DNA of 64,000 nt from the NCBI RefSeq assembly GCF_007830445.1, contig NZ_VLKR01000024.1, positions 31,733 to 95,732 of the forward strand. The letters run 5' to 3'. A program made the translations under genes and the position numbers. Shown here piece after piece: positions 25,905 to 35,512 of the stretch (the first letter of the stretch is position 1; each line of letters opens with the position of its first letter). The stretch is from Sphingobacterium siyangense. GTDB lineage: Bacteria; Bacteroidota; Bacteroidia; Sphingobacteriales; Sphingobacteriaceae. The notes under the pieces were generated by a model that was given only the letters and a program-made list of their open reading frames with translations, made no database searches and had not been told where the DNA came from.

Positions 25905-26843
25905 ATGTCATCTGTAGCAGAACAATTAAGTACCCGCCATTTATTGGGGATCAAAGATCTAAATGAGAACGATATCCAATTGATCCTGGATACAGCAAGT
26001 AATTTCAAAGAGGTATTAAATAGGCCAATCAAAAAGGTTCCGTCGTTAAGGGATATTACGATTGCCAACGTGTTTTTTGAAAATTCAACACGGACACGTC
26101 TATCCTTTGAACTTGCTGAAAAGAGACTTTCTGCGGATATCGTGAATTTTGCGGCATCCTCCTCTTCAGTAAGTAAGGGGGAGACACTCATCGATACGGT
26201 GAACAATATTCTTGCAATGAAGGTTGATATGATTGTGATGAGACATCCATACGCCGGAGCTGGGGTATTTCTAAGTAAACATGTTGATGCACAAATTGTC
26301 AATGCAGGTGACGGAGCACATGAACACCCTACACAGGCTTTACTTGATTCATTTTCGATCCGCGAACGCTATGGTGATGTAGCTGGTCGTAAAATAGCTA
26401 TCGTTGGAGATATTACACATTCACGCGTTGCCTTGTCGAATATCTTATGTCTTCAAAAGCAAGGTGCAGAAGTGATGGTTTGTGGTCCGACCACATTAAT
26501 TCCTAAACATATTACATCATTGGGTGTAAAAGTAGAGCATGATTTGCGGAAAGCGTTGAACTGGTGTGATGTTGCAAATATGTTACGGATTCAATTGGAG
26601 CGTCAGGATATTGCCTATTTCCCTTCCTTAAGAGAATATTCCATGCTATATGGATTGAATAAAGAGATTTTGGATTCTTTAGAGAAGCCAATCACAATTA
26701 TGCACCCCGGACCAATCAATCGGGGGGTCGAAATCACATCGGATGTCGCGGATAGCGAACATTCAATTATTTTGGATCAGGTTGAAAATGGTGTTGCTGT
26801 GCGCATGGCTGTCTTGTATCTATTAGCAGGGCAACGCGGATAG
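25905..26843 (+). CDS. pyrB: Aspartate carbamoyltransferase catalytic subunit
   Basis: 312 residues, normal for the ATCase catalytic chain. Transfers carbamoyl from carbamoyl phosphate to aspartate in UMP synthesis. FFENSTRTRLSFELAEKRL is the carbamoyl-phosphate loop (STRT), MRHPYAGAG and HPTQALLD are conserved substrate-binding blocks, and MHPGPINRGVE near the C-terminus is the aspartate-side motif. No pyrI is seen nearby, so it likely works without a regulatory chain, or pyrI lies elsewhere. Downstream terminator at 26916-26950. Confidence 0.97.
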   Translation: MSSVAEQLSTRHLLGIKDLNENDIQLILDTASNFKEVLNRPIKKVPSLRDITIANVFFENSTRTRLSFELAEKRLSADIVNFAASSSSVSKGETLIDTVNNILAMKVDMIVMRHPYAGAGVFLSKHVDAQIVNAGDGAHEHPTQALLDSFSIRERYGDVAGRKIAIVGDITHSRVALSNILCLQKQGAEVMVCGPTTLIPKHITSLGVKVEHDLRKALNWCDVANMLRIQLERQDIAYFPSLREYSMLYGLNKEILDSLEKPITIMHPGPINRGVEITSDVADSEHSIILDQVENGVAVRMAVLYLLAGQRG

Positions 26844-26915
26844 TCTACATTGGTTTTGACGTGCGTTAATGTACGTGTGAGACTAAATAGCACTGTTTTC
26901 TAATGCAATAATAGT

Positions 26916-26950
26916 ATGCCTGACTTTATTTTTTTGTCGGGCATATTTTT
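26916..26950 (+). terminator. Terminator after pyrB
   Basis: Stem ATGCCTGAC / GTCGGGCAT (one G-U pair) with a T-rich loop, followed by ATTTTTTG. Confidence 0.8.
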
Positions 26951-27132
26951 TGTGCAAAATTTCCGTTATAATACAGGGTTATTCACAGATGTTAATAACT
27001 TTTGTGTAAAATAGCTCAATTAAAGTATAATTTAGTAAAATGAATAAAACTATCTCCCTGAGAAGTGGAGATTTGAATTGATTTTCAATAAATTTGAGGC
27101 TATCTTAAAGCCTTTAATGGCAGAGAGGCTTT

Positions 27133-27193
27133 CGATAAATTTGCTTTGAAATGCGAATTTATCGCGGTTTGGAGGGAGATTCATTTACATTTG
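27133..27193 (+). promoter_or_regulatory. Upstream palindrome and -7 element of the TPR-TonB operon
   Basis: CGATAAATT (27133-27141) and AATTTATCG (27156-27164) form a perfect inverted repeat, followed by TTTG (27168-27171) and TACATTTG (27186-27193, TAnnTTTG type). TTTG is only 14 nt from the -7 element, so the exact -33 is uncertain. The palindrome lies just upstream of the expected promoter and could be an operator. The stretch 26951-27132 shows nothing else. Confidence 0.45.
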
Positions 27194-27225
27194 CAGATAA
27201 ATAACATATTAAGGTTTCACATATT

Positions 27226-30200
27226 ATGTATAAGAAGATTTACCAGGTGGGAGTTGCATTAACCGTTATGGCGACGCCAGCATTAGCGCAACAGACAGAA
27301 TGGCAACAAATCAACAAGGCGTACAAAACAGGAATGGAATTGTATGAACGCGGAAAATTTAGTTCTGCTTCAGCCCAATTTGACCGTGTTGAAGCTTTGC
27401 GGACAAAATCCAACTTGCAATTGGACGAAACAGAGGAATTGTCTTTGTTGAAAGAGAACGTACGGTATTATCAAGCAGTTTGCGCACTGGAATTGGGCGA
27501 ATCTGATGCCGAAAACCGTTTTCTGAAATACATTAAGGATTTCCCTGTCAGTGCAAATGCTAAAGCAGCTTATTTTCAAATCGGTAAATCCTATTATGCT
27601 AAAAAAGATTATGTTAAGGCCTTAGAGTGGTTTAATAAGATCGATAGCAAAAATTTAGCAGGTAAAGAAAATGTAGAATATCGCTTTAAATATGGATACG
27701 CTTCCTTTATGACTAAAGACTATAAAACGGCGAAACCATTATTTGAAGGATTGAAAGATCAAAAAACTGAATTTCAGGAAGCTTCCATCTATTATTACGC
27801 GTATCTTTCTTACTTAGACGCCGAGTATAAAACGGCGTTGAATGAATTTGAGCGTTTGAATGGATCCAAACAATTCGAAAATAGTTACCCCTATTATATC
27901 ACTGCTTTGTATTTCTTGGATAAACGCTACGACGATGTATTGGATTATGCATTGCCAATTTTGTCGCGGACAAAACAAGAAAATGAAACAGAGATGTTCC
28001 GTATTATAGCGGCAACATACTTTATCAAAGGTGATTTAAAAACATCAAAAGAGTATTACGATAAATTCCAGGCACAAGATCAAGGTAAGACGCAGAATAA
28101 TCAGGATAGCTACCAAATCGGTTACATCGCTTACAAATTGAAGGATTACGATAAAGCGATCACGGAATTGGAAAAAATGACCGAGCCTGACGCTTATTAT
28201 CAGTCTGCGATGATTACCCTAGGTGATGCTTTCTTGAAGAAAGGCAATAAGCAATCTGCGCGTAATGCATTTTTCCGGGCTTCGAAATTGGATTTTGATC
28301 CGGCAATGCAAGAAGAGGGCTTGTTCAACTATGCTAAGCTTTCGTATGAGTTGGAATTCCACCAAGTGGCTTTGGCTTCTACACAAGAATACTTGAAAAC
28401 GTATCCAAAATCGAAACGTTTGGAGGAAGCGAAAACTTTACTTGCTGAAGTATTGTTGAGTACAAAAAACTACCGCGAAGCAGTTGATATTTTGGAATCT
28501 ATCCCTAAACGTGGAAAAGAAGCAAACGCAGCTTATCAAAAGGTAACCTACTACAGAGGTTTGGAATATTATAACGAGCGTGCTTTTGAAAATGCAATTT
28601 CCCTATTCATGCGCTCCGAAGAGTTCCGTTATGACGAGGAAATTTACGCTTTAGCCACCTATTGGAAAGCGGAAGCCATGTACGAAGTTCGTAAATATGG
28701 TGAAGCGGTTACAAATTTCAATAAATTCTTACGCTTGCCGGGAGCTAGCAAAACGGATGTGTATGGCTATGCCAATTATGCGTTAGCCTATGCGGCTTTC
28801 CGTAATGGTAACTACAGCACGGCGGCAAATTACTTCGAGCGTTTCTTAGCGTCTGGTGGTTCGAAAGGAATTGAAATGAATACACGTAATGATGCAATTG
28901 CACGCTTAGGTGATTCTTATTTCTCTTCGAAAAACTACGGTAGAGCATTAACAGAATACAATAAGTTAATCTCTTCTAAAGCTCCTAGTCAGGATTACGC
29001 TTTATTCCAACGTGGTATTATTCAAGGATTACAAGGGGATAACAATGGTAAAATTTCAACATTGAATGCTGTTATTGCGCAATTCCCGAGTTCGAATTAT
29101 GCCGACGATATTGCTTTTGAGATTCCTTATACACGTTTCTTGATGGGAGAAAGTGATCAGGCAATTGCAGGCCTTCAAACAATGGTTGAAAAATATCCGC
29201 GCAGTAGTTATGTGCCACGTGCTTTGGTGACGATTGGTCTGGTTCAATATAATCAAGATAACAATGATGCTGCATTGGCAACTTTCCAACGTGTAGTTGA
29301 CCAATATGCATCAACAGATGAAGCAAGACAGGCCATGCGTTCCATTGAGAACATCTATTTGGACAAAGGCGATGCAACAGGATATATCAAATATGCAACG
29401 GGAACAAATTTAGGTGACGTTTCGAAATCTGAACAAGATTCACGCTCATTCTCGACTGCGACGACTTTATTCTCCAGAGGTAATTATCAAGGGGCGGTGG
29501 AAGCTGTAAATGCATATTTCGACAAATTCCCGAAACCAAATCAAGAGAAATATGCACGTTTTGTTCGTGCTGAAAGTAACGCAGCTCTGGGTAATACAGA
29601 AGATGCATTACATGATTACAATATTATCTTGAATGACTGGACGTCTCCTTATACAGAACGCACGTTGATTTCGGTTTCCAATTTATATTTGAAACAAAAG
29701 AAATATAACGAAGCGACACAGTTATTGAAAAAGCTGGAGCTTACTTCTGAATACAAGGCTAACTATGGTTTCGCAATAAATAACCTAATGGTCTCTTATT
29801 TCCAAATTGGGGATTATAAAGAAGCATTAAATTATACCAATGCTGTCAAGAATTACGAGAAGTCTTCGGAAGAGGAGATCGCAAATGCATTCTTGTATGC
29901 CGGTAAATGCTATGTGAAGCAGAATAAGAAAACTGAGGCAATGAAAGAATTCAGTTTAGCTGCATTGAAGAGCCGTACAGTATATGGTGCCGAAGCAAAA
30001 TACAATGTTGCGGTACTACAATTGGAAAATAAACAATACGATGCGTGTATCAAAACAGCAATGGATCTATCCGATAATTTCTCTTCGTACGAATATTGGG
30101 TGGCGAAAAGCTTTATTACCATGGCTGATGCTTATGCAGGTAAAGGAGATTCTTTCCAGGCGAAAGCTACACTTGAATCGATTGTGGATAACTATGATGC

Positions 30201-30264
30201 GAAAGACGATATTTTGCCAGCAGCAAAAGAACGTCTAAATAAATTGAACAACAAAAAGAAATAG
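27226..30264 (+). CDS. Exported tetratricopeptide repeat protein
   Basis: 1012 residues. Signal peptide of about 21 residues (YKKIYQVGVALTVMATPALA, then QQTEW). The rest is a solenoid of about two dozen TPR/Sel1-like helix pairs, for example AYFQIGKSYYAKKDYVKALEWF, with W/Y/F and A/G spacing of about 34 residues. It has no enzyme motif, so it is a scaffold in the periplasm or at the outer membrane. It opens a tight set of genes with an outer membrane barrel, a peptidoglycan-binding SPOR protein and ExbB/ExbD/TonB, so it may act as the periplasmic adaptor of that system, in the manner CpoB works with Tol. The specific role is inference. Confidence 0.85.
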   Translation: MYKKIYQVGVALTVMATPALAQQTEWQQINKAYKTGMELYERGKFSSASAQFDRVEALRTKSNLQLDETEELSLLKENVRYYQAVCALELGESDAENRFLKYIKDFPVSANAKAAYFQIGKSYYAKKDYVKALEWFNKIDSKNLAGKENVEYRFKYGYASFMTKDYKTAKPLFEGLKDQKTEFQEASIYYYAYLSYLDAEYKTALNEFERLNGSKQFENSYPYYITALYFLDKRYDDVLDYALPILSRTKQENETEMFRIIAATYFIKGDLKTSKEYYDKFQAQDQGKTQNNQDSYQIGYIAYKLKDYDKAITELEKMTEPDAYYQSAMITLGDAFLKKGNKQSARNAFFRASKLDFDPAMQEEGLFNYAKLSYELEFHQVALASTQEYLKTYPKSKRLEEAKTLLAEVLLSTKNYREAVDILESIPKRGKEANAAYQKVTYYRGLEYYNERAFENAISLFMRSEEFRYDEEIYALATYWKAEAMYEVRKYGEAVTNFNKFLRLPGASKTDVYGYANYALAYAAFRNGNYSTAANYFERFLASGGSKGIEMNTRNDAIARLGDSYFSSKNYGRALTEYNKLISSKAPSQDYALFQRGIIQGLQGDNNGKISTLNAVIAQFPSSNYADDIAFEIPYTRFLMGESDQAIAGLQTMVEKYPRSSYVPRALVTIGLVQYNQDNNDAALATFQRVVDQYASTDEARQAMRSIENIYLDKGDATGYIKYATGTNLGDVSKSEQDSRSFSTATTLFSRGNYQGAVEAVNAYFDKFPKPNQEKYARFVRAESNAALGNTEDALHDYNIILNDWTSPYTERTLISVSNLYLKQKKYNEATQLLKKLELTSEYKANYGFAINNLMVSYFQIGDYKEALNYTNAVKNYEKSSEEEIANAFLYAGKCYVKQNKKTEAMKEFSLAALKSRTVYGAEAKYNVAVLQLENKQYDACIKTAMDLSDNFSSYEYWVAKSFITMADAYAGKGDSFQAKATLESIVDNYDAKDDILPAAKERLNKLNNKKK

Positions 30265-30270
30265 GATACA

Positions 30271-32013
30271 ATGAAGAAGTTGCAAAATAGAAACGTGAAG
30301 AAATATACTTTAGCAGCGCTTTTGATGGGCGTGGGATTGAATTCTTTTGCACAGGAAACAGGCAAGAAGAATGATCCTGAGAAACCGGTCACTATCGATT
30401 CTTTTGATGTTGTTCGTGATTACAAGCCAATTCTTGCGGATGCTGTGAAAATCCGCCGCAGTCCGGATATGACCAATAAAAGGGAATACCAGCCCAAATT
30501 GTCCTACAACAATATTTTGGACAAGAAATTGGATATCAATACCGGTTTGAAACAATTGAATGTACAGGAGATTCCTTTTGCACAACCTTTTGAACATAGT
30601 AGCAACTATGTCAAATTTGGTATCGGTAATTATAACAGTATATTGGGCGAGGCTTATTTAGCTTCTGAGCAGTTTGAAAACACACGGTTTGGCTTATTTG
30701 CAAAACATTTGAGCCAAAAGGGTAATATTGACGGACAGAAGTTCAGTACACAGGATATCGGTATTTTTGGTCGTCGTGTATTGGATGCGGTAACCGTTAA
30801 AGGTACCATCGGATACAATCGTTATGGCACAAACTTCTATGGCCAGACTTTTGATCAATCGGGAACAACTTTGTTGAATACGACTCCGGATAAACAGACC
30901 TTTACAGATATCTACTTGAATGGAGAGCTGTCAAGTAATGTGGATCCAAAAAATGAGCAAGCCTTAAGCTATTCCGCAAAAGTTGATGGTTATTTGTTTA
31001 AAGACGCTTATAAAGCCAAAGAAAATTCCATTGCATTATCCGGTTATTTGAACAAACGCCTAAGTGCATTCAATGTTGGTGCGAATTTGAGCGTGACAAT
31101 GAATAATGTGAAAGATAGTGCTGAAGTAAAAAATCATTTGGCGGTCATCAATCCATATATTCGTTTTAAGGGCGACAACTATAACGTAACCTTGGGTGCG
31201 AATTTAACTTCTGAATTTGGCGATAGCTCAAGATTCAATATTTTCCCATCCGTAGAGGCTGATTTTGCTTTGGCACCTGAATATATCTCTTTGTTTGCCG
31301 GAATCAATGGGGGAGTGAAACAAGCTTCTTTCCGTAGTTTCGCTAAAGATAATCCGTATTTGGCTCCTAACGCTAAAATGATAAACTCGATTGAGAAAAT
31401 GAATGTTTACGCGGGTTTAAAAGGAAATGCTGGCGCAACATTTGGTTATAAAGTAAAGGTATTCTACAAACAGATTGAGGGATTGCCTTTATTTAAAAAC
31501 AGTGCATTTGGCGATAGTCAAAATGGTTATGTTCCTTGGGCTTTTGATGTCGTTTATGACGGCGTGATCAATAAGGCTAAACATATGGGATTGGAAGGAG
31601 AAATCAATGTACGTCTTTCACAACTGGTTAATCTGGGCGGAAAAGTGTATATAGACGATTATAAATTGAGTGATGAGGAAGAAGCATGGGGATTGCCAAA
31701 ATTTCGTATGCAGGCTAATGCACGCTTCAATATCTCCGATAAATTTTTCGTAGATGCTGAACTTTCTACACAAGGCAATACCTATGCGTATATTTATGAT
31801 TATAACGCAGATGGCAGTCGTATTGCCAACAGTGGGCATAAGGCAACAATAGCGTCGTTTGCTGATCTTAATGCAGGCGCAGAATACCGAATCAAAAAAC
31901 AATTTGGTATTTTCGTCAAAGCAAATAACATTTTTGGAAAAGAATACGAACGTTATATGTATTACCCAAGATTGGGCTTTAATGTAATTGGTGGTCTTAA
32001 TTATTCGTTTTAA
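30271..32013 (+). CDS. Outer membrane beta-barrel protein (TonB-receptor-barrel-like)
   Basis: 580 residues with a signal peptide (AALLMGVGLNSFAQ, cut after about residue 27). The start of the mature part (DSFDVVRDYKPILADAVKI) looks like a short periplasmic stretch without a complete plug domain. The rest is alternating strand pattern with aromatic girdles and ends in INYSF-type C-terminus (GLNYSF), a proper outer membrane insertion signal. The final KANNIFGKEYERYMYYP is a common end of TonB-dependent receptor barrels. It starts 6 nt after the TPR gene. It may be a small porin-like partner of the TonB system next door. Confidence 0.8.
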   Translation: MKKLQNRNVKKYTLAALLMGVGLNSFAQETGKKNDPEKPVTIDSFDVVRDYKPILADAVKIRRSPDMTNKREYQPKLSYNNILDKKLDINTGLKQLNVQEIPFAQPFEHSSNYVKFGIGNYNSILGEAYLASEQFENTRFGLFAKHLSQKGNIDGQKFSTQDIGIFGRRVLDAVTVKGTIGYNRYGTNFYGQTFDQSGTTLLNTTPDKQTFTDIYLNGELSSNVDPKNEQALSYSAKVDGYLFKDAYKAKENSIALSGYLNKRLSAFNVGANLSVTMNNVKDSAEVKNHLAVINPYIRFKGDNYNVTLGANLTSEFGDSSRFNIFPSVEADFALAPEYISLFAGINGGVKQASFRSFAKDNPYLAPNAKMINSIEKMNVYAGLKGNAGATFGYKVKVFYKQIEGLPLFKNSAFGDSQNGYVPWAFDVVYDGVINKAKHMGLEGEINVRLSQLVNLGGKVYIDDYKLSDEEEAWGLPKFRMQANARFNISDKFFVDAELSTQGNTYAYIYDYNADGSRIANSGHKATIASFADLNAGAEYRIKKQFGIFVKANNIFGKEYERYMYYPRLGFNVIGGLNYSF

Positions 32014-32026
32014 CGAATTAAGATTA

Positions 32027-32034
32027 TAAATTTG
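32027..32034 (+). promoter_or_regulatory. Candidate internal promoter before HU-SPOR gene
   Basis: TAAATTTG (-7 type) with TTCG at 32004-32007, 19 nt upstream, one mismatch to TTTG. It lies in the 40-nt gap and would start a second transcript for the HU-SPOR/ExbB/ExbD/TonB part. Confidence 0.5.
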
Positions 32035-32053
32035 CATCTTAAAATAGTGCGCG

Positions 32054-33466
32054 ATGAATCTAGGCAAAAACATCAATAGTTTATTAAAACGTTATGCGGA
32101 AGTATACGTGCCCGGAATAGGTGTGTTCAAACGAATTCATTCTCCGGCTCAGTTCGATAAACAGAATAATGTGTTTTTACCCCCGATTTCTTATGTTGAG
32201 CTGGACTATTCTGCTCAACATGGATTTAATATTGTTCATTATATCCAACAACAGGAAAACTTGGGCCTTAATCAGGCGCAACAGATCTTGTCGGAAACTG
32301 TTGATAAGCTGCGGGCCGATTTGGGGCAATTTGGACAGGTCAAACTTGATGATCTTGGCTTATTGATTAGTTATGGCGCAAGTTTGGTCTTCAAACCCTT
32401 AGACTTGTCGGGATTCGACTTCCAACCGGTTACAAATCTTGTTGCACCAGAAATTGAAACAGTTGTTTCTTCTTTGGAAGAAGCCCCTGTTGTAGAAGAA
32501 GATCCTGTGGTGGAAGCTAATGATAAGGTAGAGCCTGCGATAGAGTCTATGCCGGATACGGAAGATCAAGACGAAACGATCGAGGTTGAAGAGGTCAAAG
32601 AAGAAGCTGAAACAGCACAGGAACAGGTCGTGGTAACGGATCCAGCAGCGGATGAGCTTTCGCAGGAGACAGCACCAACAAACGATCGTACCGATCTTGA
32701 AGCTGAAGAATCGTCGTTAGCGCAAAAGGAAACTGAAGAGTTTGAGCCTGTGGGTACAACTGTGATAGCTGATAGCAATCATTCGGTTGCTCCGAAAGAA
32801 GACAACACTTTAAAAAAAGAAATCGGTGCTATTGCGTCGGCTAACGCCAATTCAACATACGCACCAAATATCTATGAGGAAGAGCCGCGTAATTCAAATG
32901 CGATCTGGTATTGGATGACTGGAATTATTGTGCTGGCAATGGTTGCTGTTGCGGTCGTTTACACCAATCCTGCGTTGAAGGATTCGTTATTTGGATCGAC
33001 CAAACCTGTTGTAAAAACGGCAGATACGCTTGTTCAAAAACAGCCGATCATGCCTGCCGATACATTGTCCAATACGTTGCAAGCCGATAGTTTAAAGAAA
33101 GTCGATTCGTTGGCTAAGCGCACTGTGACAGATTCTGTTAAAGAGACATCAACTGTACCAGCGCCTAATGCGGCAGCAAAAACTCCGGTTCTGGAAGCAA
33201 ATCCTGTGATCAAAGAGTCTATTCCTGTTGCACAACCGCGGTACCAGGTGGTCATTGGATCCGCAAAAACTATGGCAAGTGCCGAGCAGGAGGCGCAACG
33301 TCTTCGTGCAATGGGCTATAAAACAGCACGCGCTGTTGAAGGGAAAAACAAAAAAGATAGAAAGAAAATCATCTTAAATACCTACATGACAAACGAGGAA
33401 GCACAGCTTGCTAAGAAGTCGGTACTCAATAAAATTAAGGATGCTTGGGTAGAAAAGATCTTATAA
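32054..33466 (+). CDS. HU-CCDC81 and SPOR domain membrane protein
   Basis: 470 residues. Residues 1-115 match the HU-related CCDC81-type domain of Bacteroidetes (YVPGIGVFKRIHSPAQFD; DDLGLLISYG). Residues about 130-280 are an acidic, low-complexity linker full of Glu, Val and Ala. One transmembrane helix lies at about 284-303 (WYWMTGIIVLAMVAVAVVY), then a Thr/Ser/Ala-rich periplasmic linker, and a C-terminal SPOR domain (about 397-470, RYQVVIGSAKTMASAEQEAQ). SPOR domains bind glycan strands lacking stem peptides at division sites. So the protein puts a nucleoid-protein-like domain in the cytoplasm and a cell wall sensor in the periplasm. Confidence 0.85.
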   Translation: MNLGKNINSLLKRYAEVYVPGIGVFKRIHSPAQFDKQNNVFLPPISYVELDYSAQHGFNIVHYIQQQENLGLNQAQQILSETVDKLRADLGQFGQVKLDDLGLLISYGASLVFKPLDLSGFDFQPVTNLVAPEIETVVSSLEEAPVVEEDPVVEANDKVEPAIESMPDTEDQDETIEVEEVKEEAETAQEQVVVTDPAADELSQETAPTNDRTDLEAEESSLAQKETEEFEPVGTTVIADSNHSVAPKEDNTLKKEIGAIASANANSTYAPNIYEEEPRNSNAIWYWMTGIIVLAMVAVAVVYTNPALKDSLFGSTKPVVKTADTLVQKQPIMPADTLSNTLQADSLKKVDSLAKRTVTDSVKETSTVPAPNAAAKTPVLEANPVIKESIPVAQPRYQVVIGSAKTMASAEQEAQRLRAMGYKTARAVEGKNKKDRKKIILNTYMTNEEAQLAKKSVLNKIKDAWVEKIL

Positions 33467-33497
33467 AAGTTAAAACTATATAAAACTATTAATAATT

Positions 33498-34205
33498 ATG
33501 TCATTAGTACAAGATACAGCACGGGCTGCTGTGGATTCGTTTAATCAAGCTGCACAACAACCATTACCTGCTGCTGCGCCTACAGAAAACATGAGTTTGA
33601 TCGATATGATGATCAAAGGGGGATGGATCATGGTTCCAATCCTACTGTTGTTCTTTATTGGATTGGTTATCTTTTTTGAGCGTTATTTGACTATCCGTCG
33701 CGCCGCAAAATATGATAACAGCTTAATGTCGCAAGTAAAGGCAAATGTTTTGTCCGGAAATTTGGATTCGGCATTAGCTGTAGTTCGTTCAAGTAACTCA
33801 GCTTTGGGACGTATGTTGCAAAAAGGCTTATTGCGTGTCGGCAGACCGATCAAAGATATTGAAGGAGCGATCGAAAACGTGGGTAAATTGGAAGTTGCCA
33901 AGTTAGAAAAGAACATCAATATTTTGGGTATTATTGCTGGTATTGCCCCGATGCTTGGTTTCGTAGGTACGATCTTTGGAGTAATTAAGATTTTCCACGA
34001 CGTGGAATTAGCTGGTGGTATTGATATTGCTTCTGTATCTGGGGGTCTATATGTAAAAATGGTGTCTTCTGCATCAGGTCTTGCGGTGGGTATCTTAGCT
34101 TATTTGGGCTACCATATCCTGAATATGATGGTGGAGCGATTGATTTTACGTATGGAAACGGATGCAGTAGAATTTATTGATTTATTGGATGAACCCGGAA
34201 GATAA
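33498..34205 (+). CDS. exbB: MotA/TolQ/ExbB proton channel protein
   Basis: 235 residues with three transmembrane helices: one near 37-57 (WIMVPILLLFFIGLVIFFERYLT) and two in the C-terminal half (NINILGIIAGIAPMLGFVGTIFGVI and the helix near 195-215). The APMLGFVGTIFGVI block is the ExbB/TolQ signature. It forms the pentameric proton channel that drives ExbD/TonB. N-terminal 30 residues are an Ala/Gln-rich tail. Its TAA overlaps the exbD ATG by 1 nt, which shows coupled translation. Confidence 0.93.
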   Translation: MSLVQDTARAAVDSFNQAAQQPLPAAAPTENMSLIDMMIKGGWIMVPILLLFFIGLVIFFERYLTIRRAAKYDNSLMSQVKANVLSGNLDSALAVVRSSNSALGRMLQKGLLRVGRPIKDIEGAIENVGKLEVAKLEKNINILGIIAGIAPMLGFVGTIFGVIKIFHDVELAGGIDIASVSGGLYVKMVSSASGLAVGILAYLGYHILNMMVERLILRMETDAVEFIDLLDEPGR

Positions 34206-34615
34206 TGAACTTACGAAGTAGAAAAAATAAACCATCTGCGGAAGTACATACTTCAGCGCTGAATGACATCATGTTTTTCCTGATGTTGTTCTTCCTGTTG
34301 GCTTCTGCAGTTTCTAATCCGCAAGTGGTGAAGCTATTGTTACCAAAGTCAAGTGCGGGAGAACAATCTGTTGCTAAAAAGACCGTCACGGTATCGATTA
34401 CAAAAGATTTGGGCTATTTTATTGACAAAACTCCAGTTCCCATTGAGGGATTGGAAGCTGCAATTCAATCGCAAATGGCTGCGGGTGAAGAAGTGACAAT
34501 TATGCTTTATGTCGATAATACGGTTCCCATTCAAAATGTTATTTCTGTAATGGATGTCGCTAATCGACTGAAGATTAAAGTGGTATTGGCAACAGAACCA
34601 AAAAAAGATAAATAG
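34205..34615 (+). CDS. exbD: ExbD/TolR biopolymer transport protein
   Basis: 136 residues. One N-terminal membrane helix (about 22-42) starting with LNDIMFFLMLFFLLASAV, which carries the essential aspartate just inside it. The periplasmic domain is the usual beta-alpha fold (TVTVSITKDLGYFIDKTPV...EVTIMLYVDNTVPIQNVI). Partner of the preceding ExbB; overlaps its stop by 1 nt. TolR and ExbD are hard to tell apart; the following TonB gene favours ExbD. Confidence 0.93.
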   Translation: MNLRSRKNKPSAEVHTSALNDIMFFLMLFFLLASAVSNPQVVKLLLPKSSAGEQSVAKKTVTVSITKDLGYFIDKTPVPIEGLEAAIQSQMAAGEEVTIMLYVDNTVPIQNVISVMDVANRLKIKVVLATEPKKDK

Positions 34616-34673
34616 GAACAATTAAACTTTTTTAAAGTTTATTGGTCAGCTATTAATATAGGAGATTAATGCG

Positions 34674-35501
34674 ATGAGATATCACCTTCAACATGAAGAA
34701 AATAATTTCCCCAAAGCATTGGGGATATCGACTTTGGTCATGGCATCATTGCTCTTGATTGGATTTTTTGTTGTTTTTAAAGCTCAGGTACCTGATGAAT
34801 ATGGAATGGGGGGAATGATCGTCAATTACGGTACTTCACCTGAGGGAATGGGAGATGACTATATGAGTGTTGAGGAACCATCGGTGGATCCCAATGCGAA
34901 TAATGAGCGCCCTGACCGTATTGATCCTGTTGAAACACCTACCCCAACTCCAACGCAGCAAGTTGCGGAGAAAGCGGTTGTCACACAGGATTTAGAAGAT
35001 GCCCCTGCGGTAACAAAAACGGAAAAGAAGGTCGTTTCAAAAGCACCGGAAACAACCAAAGCTGTAAAAGAAGTGGCACCACAGGCCAATGCCAAAGCGC
35101 TTTTTAAAGGCAATAAAAATAACGGTACTGGAGCTGGTGATGGTACAGGGACAACTCCTGGAAATCAGGGTTCCAAACTGGGTGATCCTTTAGCAAGTAA
35201 CTACGGCGAAGGGGGATCTGGAAACGGTAACATGATGTTGTCTATTGAGAACCGAAGTTTTACGCAACGGCCAAGTATCGACGATAATGGACAGCAAGCA
35301 GGAAAGGTTGCTGTGGAGTTTAGAGTGAACAAGCAAGGGGTTATCACCTATGCGCGTGCTGGTGTAAAAGGAACGACGATTACCGATCCATCCTTGTTGG
35401 AGAAATGTGAGCGTGCTGTACGTGGCGCTAGGCTAAACCAATTGCCAAATGCTCCCGACTCCCAAACAGGACGGATTGTATTCAATTTTAGATTAAGATA
35501 A
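34674..35501 (+). CDS. TonB-like energy transducer
   Basis: 275 residues. One N-terminal helix (about 18-40, STLVMASLLLIGFFVVFKA), a proline/threonine-rich stretch (PVETPTPTPTQQVAEKA) and a glycine-rich stretch (GTGAGDGTGTTPGNQG), then a C-terminal TonB-like domain (VEFRVNKQGVITYARAG ... GRIVFNFRLR). It couples ExbB/ExbD energy to an outer membrane partner. The Pro-rich region is shorter than in E. coli TonB. The closeness to the barrel and TPR genes suggests a dedicated system. Confidence 0.88.
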   Translation: MRYHLQHEENNFPKALGISTLVMASLLLIGFFVVFKAQVPDEYGMGGMIVNYGTSPEGMGDDYMSVEEPSVDPNANNERPDRIDPVETPTPTPTQQVAEKAVVTQDLEDAPAVTKTEKKVVSKAPETTKAVKEVAPQANAKALFKGNKNNGTGAGDGTGTTPGNQGSKLGDPLASNYGEGGSGNGNMMLSIENRSFTQRPSIDDNGQQAGKVAVEFRVNKQGVITYARAGVKGTTITDPSLLEKCERAVRGARLNQLPNAPDSQTGRIVFNFRLR

Positions 35502-35512
35502 AAATCATTCAC

